From the NCBI GenBank assembly GCA_027257055.1, contig JAPVLO010000624.1:589272-653271 (forward strand): a stretch of 64,000 nt of DNA. The letters are read 5' to 3'. The DNA is from Cephalopachus bancanus. Its lineage: Eukaryota; Chordata; Mammalia; Primates; Tarsiidae. The notes beneath the pieces were generated by a model. The model made no database searches and was not told the DNA's origin. It saw only the letters and a program-made list of their open reading frames with translations. Shown one piece after another: positions 34,901-45,065 of this stretch (position 1 is its first letter; each line of letters opens with the position of its first letter). A program made the position numbers and the translations under genes.

Positions 34901-34949
34901 GGATCTGTGTGAGACCTATATTCTTCTTTTGGTTTTTCTTCATTTGTGC

Positions 34950-36127
34950 GTTTTTGTTGTTGTTGTTGTTTTTCCCCCCTTCCCTATTTTTGCTTCCCTC
35001 CACATCACAGTCTTCTTTAATTCTGTTATTCAGGGGTGGAGAGGTTGTTTTTCTTTCTGTTTGTTCAATCTCCTATTCTTCTTTATGTATGTCCTCTTAC
35101 TTTGTTAAGTTCTGGAGTTGCACTGTAGGTTAAGGGTGGTCCTTTTTGCAGTTTTCAGATTTACTTAAGGGGTGAACTGTGATTCATAATCTATCTGTAG
35201 GTCCTGGTATCTGCTGACAGGTGTATGAATAATCTGAAACCCACTTCCCACTGCCTTGGAATCTGCCCATGCAGTGGGGTTGTAGGTTTACTCCCTGAAA
35301 TAAAATGTGGTTAACAGAGGGAAGAGAATGGAGCAGGCAGTGGGGGCGAAGAGGGGGGTGGGAGAGAGAGAGGAGTAAGGGTGAAAACATACAAGTGTAC
35401 CAACAAATTGAGAGAGAGACAAAAATTGAAACATATAAAAACAATAGACCACAGGTACAAACTAACGAACTCCCATACAAAAAAACTAAAACATTCAATG
35501 TTACTAACATACCAGCTTAGCAACCTCCTTATTGGTGTGCTATTCCTCTATACAAAGATATGGTTTACAGAGAGAAGAAAAGAATGGAAAAGAAGGAAGA
35601 AAAAAGGGGGGGAGGAACAAAACAGAAGGAATAGAATCAAATCAATAGACTAACAGAACCAATCGAGCACACTCTGAGACTTTTCGTTTAAGTCGAATGT
35701 CCTTTCAGCTCTGATTTCTAGCTGTCTTTTCAGGCTGGTAAGTTTGTTCACAGTTAGGATCAGTTGCCCCTGGCCTGTTGTGAAGGGTAGTTCAGATCAT
35801 CACTCAGTTCATGACTGCCCCGTTCACCACTCAGATCTGGCCTGTGTCTGTCAGGCTTCCATTTTTCCCCTTTCGGTGTTGTTACCTTGAATCGCCAGCA
35901 GGTGGTGTTATCCCTCGCTCCAGATGGCCTTTATCTCAGCTGCTAGCCCACCTCTAAGGGGAGAGAGATGTTGCCTCCAGGCACTTGGGAGGAGACCCAC
36001 GGCCTGGCAGGACATCTCGGTGGTAGTAGACCTCAGCTGATCTTGCTCACAGGGGCTTCAAGGTCTGAAGTTGTGGATCGCCTCAGGCACGGGCCATGCG
36101 ATGTGTAATGGCTGCCTCGGAGGAGGC
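34950..36127 (-). promoter_or_regulatory. L1 5' UTR, distinct type
   Basis: This is the sequence upstream of ORF1 in the minus-strand L1. It is relatively rich in CpG near its outer end (35690-36127), and it has a CTCF-like core CCAGCAGGTGGTG at 35895-35907 on the plus strand. It contains none of the blocks that mark the 5' UTR at 3251-5180. Promoter function is inferred from position only. Confidence 0.55.
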
Positions 36128-36138
36128 CACATATAACT
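36128..36138 (-). repeat. Target-site duplication, 5' side of minus-strand L1
   Basis: CACATATAACT, matching 29856-29866 at 10 of 11 bases. Confidence 0.8.
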
Positions 36139-36564
36139 CTTATTGTATACTGAGGTTATTGTGATTGTTATCCAGGGTTAAAATTCTGCCAAGAATGTGT
36201 TTCTTCAAGATAAGAAACCACTTTGGTCCCAGGTTGTTAAAGAGATAAAATGGAAAGTAGATTTGCTTATGTGCCTGATATTTTTAGAATTTTTAATTAT
36301 CTTATTGCATGGATACAATGAATGAATGTAACAGGTTTTTCAATGGTAGATAAGACTAAAAGGTGAAAATTAAAGTTAGAAGCCTGAAAGAGCTTCTAGA
36401 TATTATTATAACATGTTTCATATAAGTAGGTAATAAACCGTTGAAGTAGGTGATGATTATGATATTATACATCCACAAACATTTATCACTAAATTTCTCA
36501 TAAATTTGATGGAATGTTTTGAATTTTACTTTTCATCCCACATGAGAAATTCATTCCTTAAAAT
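36139..36564. other. Unrecognised sequence
   Basis: No repeat or coding signal is recognised between the L1 and the next Alu. Confidence 0.45.
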
Positions 36565-36573
36565 TTAATAGCA

Positions 36574-36866
36574 GAGCCAGGCTCGGTGGCTCAGCCTGTA
36601 ATCCCGCGCCTTTGGGAGGCTGAGGTGAGTGGATTGCCTGAGCCCGTGGGTTCGAGACCCGCCTGGGCAGCAAGACCTCATCTCTACAATAAATAAAAAA
36701 ACCAGCCGGGTGTGGTAGTGCATGCCTGTAATTCCGGCTACGTGGAAGGCTGAGGCGGAAGGATCGCCGGAGCCCAGCAGGTCGAGGCTGTGGTGGCCGG
36801 GAGCAGCCACTGCACTCCAGTCTGGGTGACAGAGTGAGACTCCAACTCAAAAAAAAAAAAAAAAAA
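36574..36866 (+). mobile_element. Dimeric Alu, lineage-specific group
   Basis: It begins GAGCCAGGCTCGGTGGC, with the CTACAATAAATAAAAAAACC linker, right arm GCCGGGAGCAGCCACTG and an A tail. TTAATAGCA flanks it at 36565-36573 and 36867-36875. This is one of the best-preserved members. Confidence 0.95.
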
Positions 36867-36875
36867 TTAATAGCA

Positions 36876-39495
36876 AATTTAATTATCACCTTACAGGACA
36901 AATTGTCCTAACTGGTTACCTGAAAGACTATAAATTTTGAAAAAACATAGTATCACTGTTTGATTTTAGACAAAATTTTAAAAATAATTTGAACTTGTCA
37001 CAATTTTTGAAAAATCTTTTCTTCCAGTCTCATCAACATATTTGTTACACTAGTTTATTTGCTGTATCTTTATGCTAAGTTAAAAAAGAAACAGTTAATA
37101 TCTATACCATGTCTTGGGAGTAGCATTCTTGTCAACTCAACCTAGCTTAGATAAATTCATAATCAAGAACCAAACCCAATTGTTACATTAGAAATAAATA
37201 TTGATATATATGCTACCCATTAAAAATGTGCATATAGGTGTTTTATATAAGGAACGATATTTCAACCACTATTTTTTCTTTAGTTATGATTACAGAATGA
37301 CCAAATTTTATGAATTGAATATCATTTTCATATATCAATTACCTAGATGAATACTTCAATGAACAAATTGTATAATTTTTGTAATTCTTCTATTTTTCTG
37401 CGTAATTGTTCTAATTATATATAGCAAAATTTAATTTTATCTCTACTTAAACTAATGATATAAAAGTAGGCTTGGCATTTCATCATAAGATGATAGAAGT
37501 CTCATCATTCTTGCTATAAACACGTATTAAGCATCTGTAACTCCCACAGTATGAGAAAAGTTAGATCTTATGATGGAGGCTTTTGCAGATATGTGATAAC
37601 ATATAATCACTTTCATTAAACTTTCTCATGTAATTGAAAAAAAAAGTAGTCTTGAATTTTGTATGTCCATTTGGTCTATTTTTATTTTTTCTGTTAACTT
37701 ATTTTTATTGTACTTTCTGAAATTATTATTTTGTGAAGGATTTTAAAAAACTGACTCTTTACCACAGATAGTTCGGAAAACGTCATTCTGAAGCACAATT
37801 ATAGATTTTCAAAATTTAATATTGTATACCATTTGGGCTCTTATGATTTAATTTGTTCAATTGTTCTCTTGTTAGTAAGCAATACATTTTAATGTCTTCC
37901 TGTTCTCAAGCTTTGTTTTCAATAATAGCAATTCAATGAAAGCTTCAAAAGCTGATGTATTTTGGCACTTCATTCATTGAATATTTTGATTCAAAAATTT
38001 CAAATGATTTTGAACAAAATGCTGCTAAAATTTAGAGGACTCAATTGCAAAATGTTCAATGCCATTTAAGACACTTAATTTAAACAGTATTTCTCCATAT
38101 TCTCAAATATACTAAAATCTAATTGATGTTGGGCAAGAAAAAAATAAAACACATAAGGCCATGATGAAATATTCATATACTCAAGATAAGTCTAGTATCA
38201 AAAATTGTGTAGTTCAATAATTATGTCCCGTATGTAAAATTACTTATAAATTTGAGTAACTACAACTTGTTTTTCAATTGGCAGAATATCAAAAATATTG
38301 GATGCAATTTTGAATTATGTGTATACCATGACCAATCACAAATATATTTTTTCCTCCATAGCTTTTCTCATTTGATAAAAATGTTTTCTATTATAATGCT
38401 ACCATTCATCAAAATTTGTACAGTATTTGAAATATCACCCCAACACATTATTTTATCTTTAATATTAAAATGTACAGCCTAATTCATAACCACTTTCAGA
38501 GCATGCTGGATGTTCAATTAAGACAATAAATTTGGAAATTGTCTTATGATTTCATTGATTAGATAAAACATCATTTAAAAAATTAAATGCTTGTCTATTT
38601 GAGATCTCTGACAATATTAATATAACACTGGCTTAATTTAATTATTTTCAAAGTTTTATTTCAGTTAATGAAGCCAATATATACTCAGCTATTTCTTCAT
38701 TTGTATATGTATAAGACAACTTGGAACTAGAAAGTGAATACATTTAGAAGAGCATTGTTTTGATCTAATTGATGACATGCAAGTACTCTTGCAGTCTTCA
38801 GATGGATGTGTTAAATGACCAACAGAACTATTTAAATTTTGAAGTAGGTGCTGATAGCTCTTTATTACATTTGTGTTCTGGTTTTTACTACTTCTGCTAT
38901 TAGACTTGCCCTCATCTTGGATGGTAAACATAGCAAACAGATTACTTGCTTATCATCAACTGTTTAGTTTTTCATTAAACATGTACTTTTGGTCTCATTG
39001 CTATTGAAAGGGTTTGTTGAAAACTAAAAAACTATGTTTAAGCAATAAAATGAATAAATATAAATATACCCTATGTAATAAAAGACAAAACTAATAAGAG
39101 CAATAGACTCTATACTCTAAGGTGGGATTGTTTAGCCTTTATTTAGAACACACACCTTTTCTGTCACCTAACCTAAAATTTTTTGTTTCTCAGTTGTAGG
39201 CTTGGTGGTTGGGTGCGTCTCTCAAAGCGTGGCACAACTACCAATGTAAGTGAGTTGTGCAGGATGTCAGAAGGAGGAGTTAACTAGTCAGGCATTATCA
39301 CCAAGCTCCCAGGACATATAGAGGTTGGTTGTGTGGGGAAAAGGGTTTGGAAATGGAAAAGACTTTGAATCAGATTGACCCTACCATTGATAATAATTAG
39401 ACTAGACAAAATTAAAAACAAACAAATGAAACAACTACTTGAAGGCCACTGAAGAACAAACAAAAGCAAGCAGATAATATGACTTTTGAGGAGAA
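36876..39495. other. Very AT-rich sequence, 2.6 kb, not recognised
   Basis: Both strands were read without finding a family match. The density of A/T runs and lack of CpG would fit an old decayed DNA transposon or L1, but nothing is supported. Minus frame 38689-38931 has no known motif. Confidence 0.45.
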
Positions 39496-39499
39496 GCAG

Positions 39500-39860
39500 C
39501 TCATATGATAAACAAAATTATTTCAGGATGAATTATAAACCTAAATATAAAGCTAAAACGATAGAGCTTCTGGAAGAAAACACTGCAGAAAATCTTCTTG
39601 ACTTTGAGGCAGACACAAATTTCTTTGATAGGACTCAGAAAGCACTGACTCTGAGAAGAAGAAAAAAATTGTACTTTATCAAAATTTAAAATATCTTCTT
39701 AACAAGACACGTTTAAGACAGTGTAAAGACAAGGCAGACACTGGTAGAATGTGTGCAATACACATATCTGACAAAGTATTTGTCTCCAGAATATATAAAT
39801 AACTCTTATAAATTGAAACAGGTTTTCAGGAAAAGAAAATTAAGAAAGAAAGGGGGTTAC
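39500..39860 (+). mobile_element. Old L1 fragment (ORF2 C-terminal region)
   Basis: Blocks in order: ATTATAAACCTAAATATAAAGC, CTTCTGGAAGAAAACACTGC, TTTGAGGCAGACACAAATTTC, GCAATACACATATCTGACAAAG and TCCAGAATATATAAATAACTC. These match the ORF2 C-terminal region seen in the young L1s here (compare 9270-9540) but at much lower identity, so it is an older L1 family. Confidence 0.7.
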
Positions 39861-39882
39861 TATGATATTAAGCATTACTGAT

Positions 39883-40170
39883 CGGCAAAGTGGCTTACTC
39901 CTATAATCCCAGAACTTTAGCAGGCTGAAGTGGGAGGATTGCCTGAGGCTGGACATTCAAACCAGCCTGGGCAACACAGTGAAAAACCATCTCTTATAAA
40001 AAAAAAAAAAAAAAGTGGCATGGTGGTTCATGCCTGTAGTCATAGTTACTTGGGAGGCTGAGGCAGGGGGATCACTTGAGCCTAAGTGTTTGAGGCTGCA
40101 GTGAGCTATGATCACATTACTGCTCTCTAGCCTGAGTTTCAGAGTGAAACCCTGTCTTAAAAAAAATTAT
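39883..40170 (+). mobile_element. Old dimeric Alu (AluJ-like)
   Basis: GGCAAAGTGGCTTACTCCTATAATCC starts the left arm; an A run at about 39999-40014 separates the arms; the right arm ends GAAACCCTGTCTTAAAAAAAA. It has the older right-arm form (GAGCTATGATCACA) and not the lineage-specific one. Confidence 0.85.
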
Positions 40171-41730
40171 ATATCTAACTTATAAGTACTAATTATCCAC
40201 AATAATTCTAAACATGAATGTACCTAAAACATAATTGAGGAATATGCATAGCAAAACTTGGCTAACACACCACGAGAAATGAGCAAACTTGCGGTAACTA
40301 GCTTTGTAATTTTGTTTCTTAGTTTCTTCTTCGGCCAGTGAGATGAGTTATGTATTGATTGATCGACAAATTGTGACCAGAGGCTTGCATGAACCTACCT
40401 TGACCACTGGTTAGGTATTCAATAATTCAGTATTCACAGAGACTTTGTAGAATGTTATTCTGAAAAATACAATTGACTGTATTAAGTTGGATCCCTATTT
40501 CTCGTCTTTCATATCTTCTACTTGACTGTCCTGTTCCATGGCATTGAAGAAAAGCATCTCAGAATTTTCCTCTATTTAATTGATCTAATTTTATATAATC
40601 TACCATCTGCTCCTGACAGACCTACAATATGTATTCTATTGAACATTTTAAATGCTTTGATTCTTCCTGATGACATTGTGAATATGTGGATACATAGAGA
40701 ATCATAGAGAGAGAAAGTATTGTGACCAAGACCCTTCCCATGTCTATCCTGGTTCCCACCTATCCTTGAGAGACCGTGATCCCCCAGGGTCCAAGATGCT
40801 AGCCCCATCACCTATCCAGGAGTTTTTGAGAAGAGCTACCACTGATTAATACAAAAAGAAAGTTGTTGCTAGGGCAGCAAGAGGGTGGGGTGCTACTACT
40901 CATGTCTCAAAAAGCAGCATTCCTGCAGGAAAGGAGAAATTGCCCTGAATCCACTCTGATACTTCATTTCAGAGCCCAGGGGAGATGGTGAAGGTTTGTT
41001 GACCTATCTGTCCAGTTTCTTTTACATAGAGTTTCTAATATATCTCCAAGTGTATAGTTTATAGGACTTTGTTCTTTCCTGCCTTTCAGTTCAGATTCAT
41101 TTGCTCTCTGGTTGGTAGAATTCCTTTAAGATTCTGGAACAGGTTGGCAGTTCTAATTTGGGGTGTTTGTATATTTTTTCCTTTGAGTATTTTTGTATGC
41201 TTTTTTTAAAGAATGTAGACAGACTGAGTCAAAACTTTATTAAAGGTCATAAATCCAAATGTCTCCTGGGACCAGAAGGTAATTGAAATGAAGAAAGAAG
41301 GTGGATAGAGGCAACAAGGAGCAGAGTGACTCTAGTGAACCGGGGCAGGGATGCCTCGTTTAAAGGGGGAAGTCATCACCCACCTGACTGCAGTTAAATA
41401 GGAAGGTATAACCAGATATGACACATCTTTCTGATTTTTAGAGAAAACCAGGAAGCTTAAGTATACATTTTCTGTTGATTATACTGTGTTTATCAAACCA
41501 ATATACCAGCAGACTGATTCTAGCCTATCAGCTGTCAGTTGGGAAATTCTGCCCTGGAACTTGGATATTTTTAATAGATTTTTCTGACAGCTTAAGAAAA
41601 GCTGTATGATTTTTTTTCTTTCTGTTTTAGAGCCTTACTGTAAATTTCCAAGAAAAACCAGCTGTCCCTGCAGACTATTGAAGTGCTTACAGGTGCAGCA
41701 TTTTGTCAGTATAGGGAATACTAATAATTT
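40171..41730. other. Unrecognised sequence, 1.5 kb
   Basis: No repeat family or gene is supported. 41210-41600 has a mixed composition that could be an old LTR or DNA transposon remnant, but I could not identify ends. Confidence 0.4.
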
Positions 41731-41732
41731 GT

Positions 41733-41790
41733 CCATCCATCCATCCATCCATCCATCCATCCATCCATCCATCCATTCATTCATTTATCT
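41733..41790. repeat. (TCCA)n microsatellite
   Basis: About eleven ATCC units grade into ATTC units. It is a simple repeat and not part of a coding frame. Confidence 0.95.
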
Positions 41791-41900
41791 ATTTACTTAA
41801 CAACACTTACTTAGACCTTTCTCTGTGCCAGGTATTGTTCCAGGGACTGGGATAAAATAGAAAAAAAAATCCTGACTTTCATGGATCTCACATTCTAAGT
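41791..41900 (+). repeat. L2/MIR-era repeat remnant
   Basis: The segment TGTGCCAGGTATTGTTCCAGGGACTGG followed by TGACTTTCATGGATCTCACATTCTAA has the pattern of a very common ancient mammalian repeat. The family assignment is tentative. Confidence 0.45.
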
Positions 41901-43244
41901 GTGCATGTGTGTGTGTACCTGAGTGTATATGTGTGATGGGAAAGAAATACAAACAATAAGTTTATAAGTAAGTAAATATGTAAGATAATTTTACATCTCT
42001 ATGGTGATGACAATTTAATTTTCCTTCTGTTCTAATCACAGTGGTCCACAGGGTCAGCTCTGGTGCATCCAAAGATACTTCAATTATTCAGCCTCTACCA
42101 ATTAATGAATCGGGCACAATTCTTACTTTCAGGAGCCCTCTTAGTGACAAAGCTGAGATAAGAATAGGATTGTTGCAAATGAATTTCATTCTTCAGATGG
42201 CAACAGCTCTTATTATTGTTGTCTGAAGTGAGGGTTTCTAGAATTTATCCATGGGAACTACATGGCAGATGATGGCGGTTTCCAAGCAAAGTGCATTGGA
42301 GCAATTTTAGTGTCCTTTATGGACATTAAAACATTTACTAACCACATTAGTTACATTAAGTAATTGGTGATAGAGCCAAATTAATACCTGAGGAGAGTCC
42401 CACTGACTATAAACATGTTAGCCAGGTTTCTCATCACTGCTGCTAATCTGAAGAATTCACGGAGTAAAAAAACAGAGTTGAGGGTTGGTCTAAAAATACT
42501 GAACTTGGCCTGGAGAACAAAGAAAGAAACAATGGAAAATAGGTTCGATTGACCACCTTAGGTAAGGACATATTAGGATGGTGTGAAACAACATGGAGAG
42601 GGGAATGTACATATCCCAAGAATATTAGGAACTTGTTTCCTCTCCTAGATTTTCAGATTTCAAGAAAAAAAATCTTTATAAAATTGAGATTAGGCACTTT
42701 GGGATGAAAAAGATTATAAATTAAATATAATGAATAATTCCTTTATTAAGCATTGATCATAACTACAGTTAAGAAACTTCTCTTAGGATAATACTTCCTT
42801 TCTTTTTCTGTGTTAAATACTGAAAATTTTATAAAATTTAGACTAGCTGTTTTAAAAAATGTCAAATGTTTCTGATATTGAAAGTAATTCCAGCATTTTC
42901 TAGTGTTGCCAAGACAAAACATAGAATGCGTAGTTAAATCTGGAGTTCAGAAAAGCAACATGTAATTTTTAAATACAAGTATGTTCAATGATAAAAAATA
43001 TTCATATAAAATAAGAGAGTTTTCATTTAAGAGATGAACAGACAGGATATGTAGCAGTGTGTCTGCCATAGAAATACAGATTGTAGCTGCCAAGAGTCAA
43101 CCTTAATTCCTGTTCCAAGCAAACACAACTGTCTTGCAGTCTTTTCAGTATGTCTTATGCAATATTTGGGATATACATATATTAAAAAATTGTGGTTTAT
43201 CTGAAATGCAAATGTAACTAGTGTCTGTATTTTTATTTGCCTCA
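41901..43244. other. Unrecognised sequence, 1.3 kb
   Basis: Short alternating TG text at 41900-41935 and otherwise AT-rich unique sequence. The frames at 42041-42226 and 43027-43245 have no motif. Confidence 0.45.
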
Positions 43245-43252
43245 CAATCCTA

Positions 43253-44701
43253 CTGATTTATTTTTAATTTCAAAGATGTGGAGTACAATTCAGGGTTAGG
43301 TATACAAATGTTCATTATGCAGGTACCCTTGATGATGAGGTGTGCCCCTCCCTCCCCTGGCAGTTTTCCTCAACTGCCAATTCCTCCTCCTACTGGCAGT
43401 TTCCCACTACTGCCAATCCCTTTCTTATAGTATTATGATAATTGTTTGTTCAAGGTCTGCTTATGAGTGAGAACATATGGTACTCTGTCCTTTGTTTCTG
43501 TGATAGAGCACTGAGAATGATAGACTCTAAATCCATCCAAGTTACTGCAAAGTACATATGTTTGTCCTTCTTTATGATTGCATAATATTCCATTGTGTAT
43601 ATGTACCACATTTTTTAAAAATCCAGTCCAGCATCAGTGGGCAGCATGGTTGGTTCCATGTTTTTGCTATTGTGAATAGAGCTGCGACAATTATGCATGT
43701 GCAGGTATCTTTTTGGTAGAATGACTTGACTTCCTCTGGGTATAATCCCAGTAGGGGGATTGCTGGGTCATATGCAAAGTCAATTTCTAGTTCTTTCAGA
43801 AATCGCTATAGTTTTCCAAAGAGGTTGCACTAGTTTGCATTCCACCAGCAGTGTAAAAGTATTCTTATTTCTCCGTATCCTCGCCAGCATCTGTTGTTAT
43901 TTGTTTTATTAATGATGGCCATTCTTACTGGGGCTAGATGATATCTCAATGTGGTTTTGATTTGCATTTCTCTGATGATTAGTGAAGCTGAGCCCTCTTT
44001 CATGTGCCTGTTGGCTGCCTGTATATCTTCTTTTGGGAAGTGTCTATTTATGTCTTTTGCCCACTTTTTAATGGGGCTGTTTGTGGGGTTTTTTTTTGTT
44101 TTTGTTTTTGTTTTTTTGGCATTGAGTTCCTTATAGATACTAGATGTTAGGCCTTTGCTGGTAATTTTTTTTTCCCATTCTCTGGGCTGTCTCCCTGTTC
44201 CTTTGGTGGTTTCTTTGGCTTTGCAGAAATTTGTCACTTTGATGAGGTCCCACTTGTCTAACTTATCTCTTATGGCATGGGCACTTGGGGTTTTGATCAG
44301 GAATTGGTCGCCAGTTCCAGTTTGCATAAGGGTGTCTTCTGCATTTTCTGAGATTCCTATAGTTTGAGGTTTTACATTTAGGTCTTATATCTACTTAGAG
44401 TTAATTTTTGTTTATGGTGATAGGTAGGGGTCCTATTTCAGTCTTCTGCATGTGATTAGTCCATTTTCCTAGCACCATTTGCTGAATAGGCTTTCTTCTT
44501 CCTAGTGGTTGTTATTGGAGGCTTTGTCAAAGATGTTTTGGTTGAGATATTGAGGCTTTGCTTCCATAATCTCCATCCTGATCCATTGACCTGTATGCCT
44601 GTTCTTGTTCCAATACCAAGTTGTTTTGATTATTGTGGTCTTATAGTAAAGTTTGAAGTCTGGAAGTGTGATACTTCCTGCTTTGTTTCTTTTGCTAAGG
44701 G
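43253..44701 (-). mobile_element. 5'-truncated L1, reverse, 1.45 kb
   Basis: Reading in reverse it covers the last part of ORF2 and the 3' UTR. The frame 44327-43830 encodes a C-terminal ORF2 stretch with [20 protein letters not shown] and [14 protein letters not shown]. Duplication CAATCCTA occurs at 43245-43252 and 44702-44709. The 3' UTR contains two related GGCAGT blocks (43360-43420), as in the other L1 tails. It is truncated at its 5' end and dead. Confidence 0.9.
43830..44327 (-). pseudogene. L1 ORF2 C-terminal fragment
   Basis: An open frame of 165 codons covers the part of ORF2 after the reverse transcriptase domain, including [16 protein letters not shown] and the [13 protein letters not shown] segment. 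It lacks endonuclease and reverse transcriptase domains because the insertion is 5' truncated, and its frame is lost after 43830. Confidence 0.85.
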
Positions 44702-44780
44702 CAATCCTATTTATATTATCAAATCTGTCAAGTATTATTTCTATAAATTGATCTCTAGTTTAAGCAAACATCTATACTTT

Positions 44781-45048
44781 TTTTTTTTTGAGTTGAAGTC
44801 TCACTCTGTCACCCAGACTGGAGTGCAGTGGCCGCTCCCGGCCATCACAGTCTCGACCTGCTGGGCTCCGGTGATCCTTCCGCCTCAGCCTTCCAAGTAG
44901 CCGGAATTACAGGCGCGCGCTACCATGCCCAGCTAATTTTTTGATTTATTGTAGAGATGAGGTCTCACCAAGTTGCCCAGGCGGGTCTCGAACCCAGGGG
45001 CTCAGGCAATCCACTCACCCAGGCCTCCCAAGGCGTGGGATTACAGGC
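44781..45048 (-). mobile_element. Alu, reverse, missing about 20 bases of its 5' end
   Basis: The flanking duplication GCAAACATCTATACTTT (17 bp, perfect) lies at 44764-44780 and 45049-45065. The Alu body ends at GGGATTACAG rather than continuing to the usual start, so it is a 5'-truncated insertion. The rest is very close to the lineage-specific Alu group. Confidence 0.95.
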
Positions 45049-45065
45049 GCAAACATCTATACTTT

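Larger units (their letters stand above)
29867..36127 (-). mobile_element. Long L1 retrotransposon, minus strand, less decayed
   Basis: A 6.26-kb L1 in reverse, ending in a T run (29867-29873) and bracketed by an 11-bp imperfect duplication. Reading along the minus strand it has a 5' region (about 36127-34950), ORF1 (to 33977), ORF2 (about 33880-30088) and a G-rich 3' UTR. Long ORF pieces with few breaks show that it is younger than the plus-strand L1 at 3251-10354. Its 5' region does not resemble the 5' UTR of that element. It belongs to the same general ORF family, so the two probably come from related lineages with different promoters. Confidence 0.92.

Noticed and set aside
29867..36127. 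Minus-strand L1 as a possibly active element
   Set aside because: ORF1 has a break near its N-terminus and ORF2 has at least a frame break in the endonuclease start, one after FADDM, and many stops in the C-terminal third.
41733..41790. Regular repeat that could look like an array
   Set aside because: It is a TCCA microsatellite without spacers; there is no CRISPR-type architecture in this eukaryotic window.
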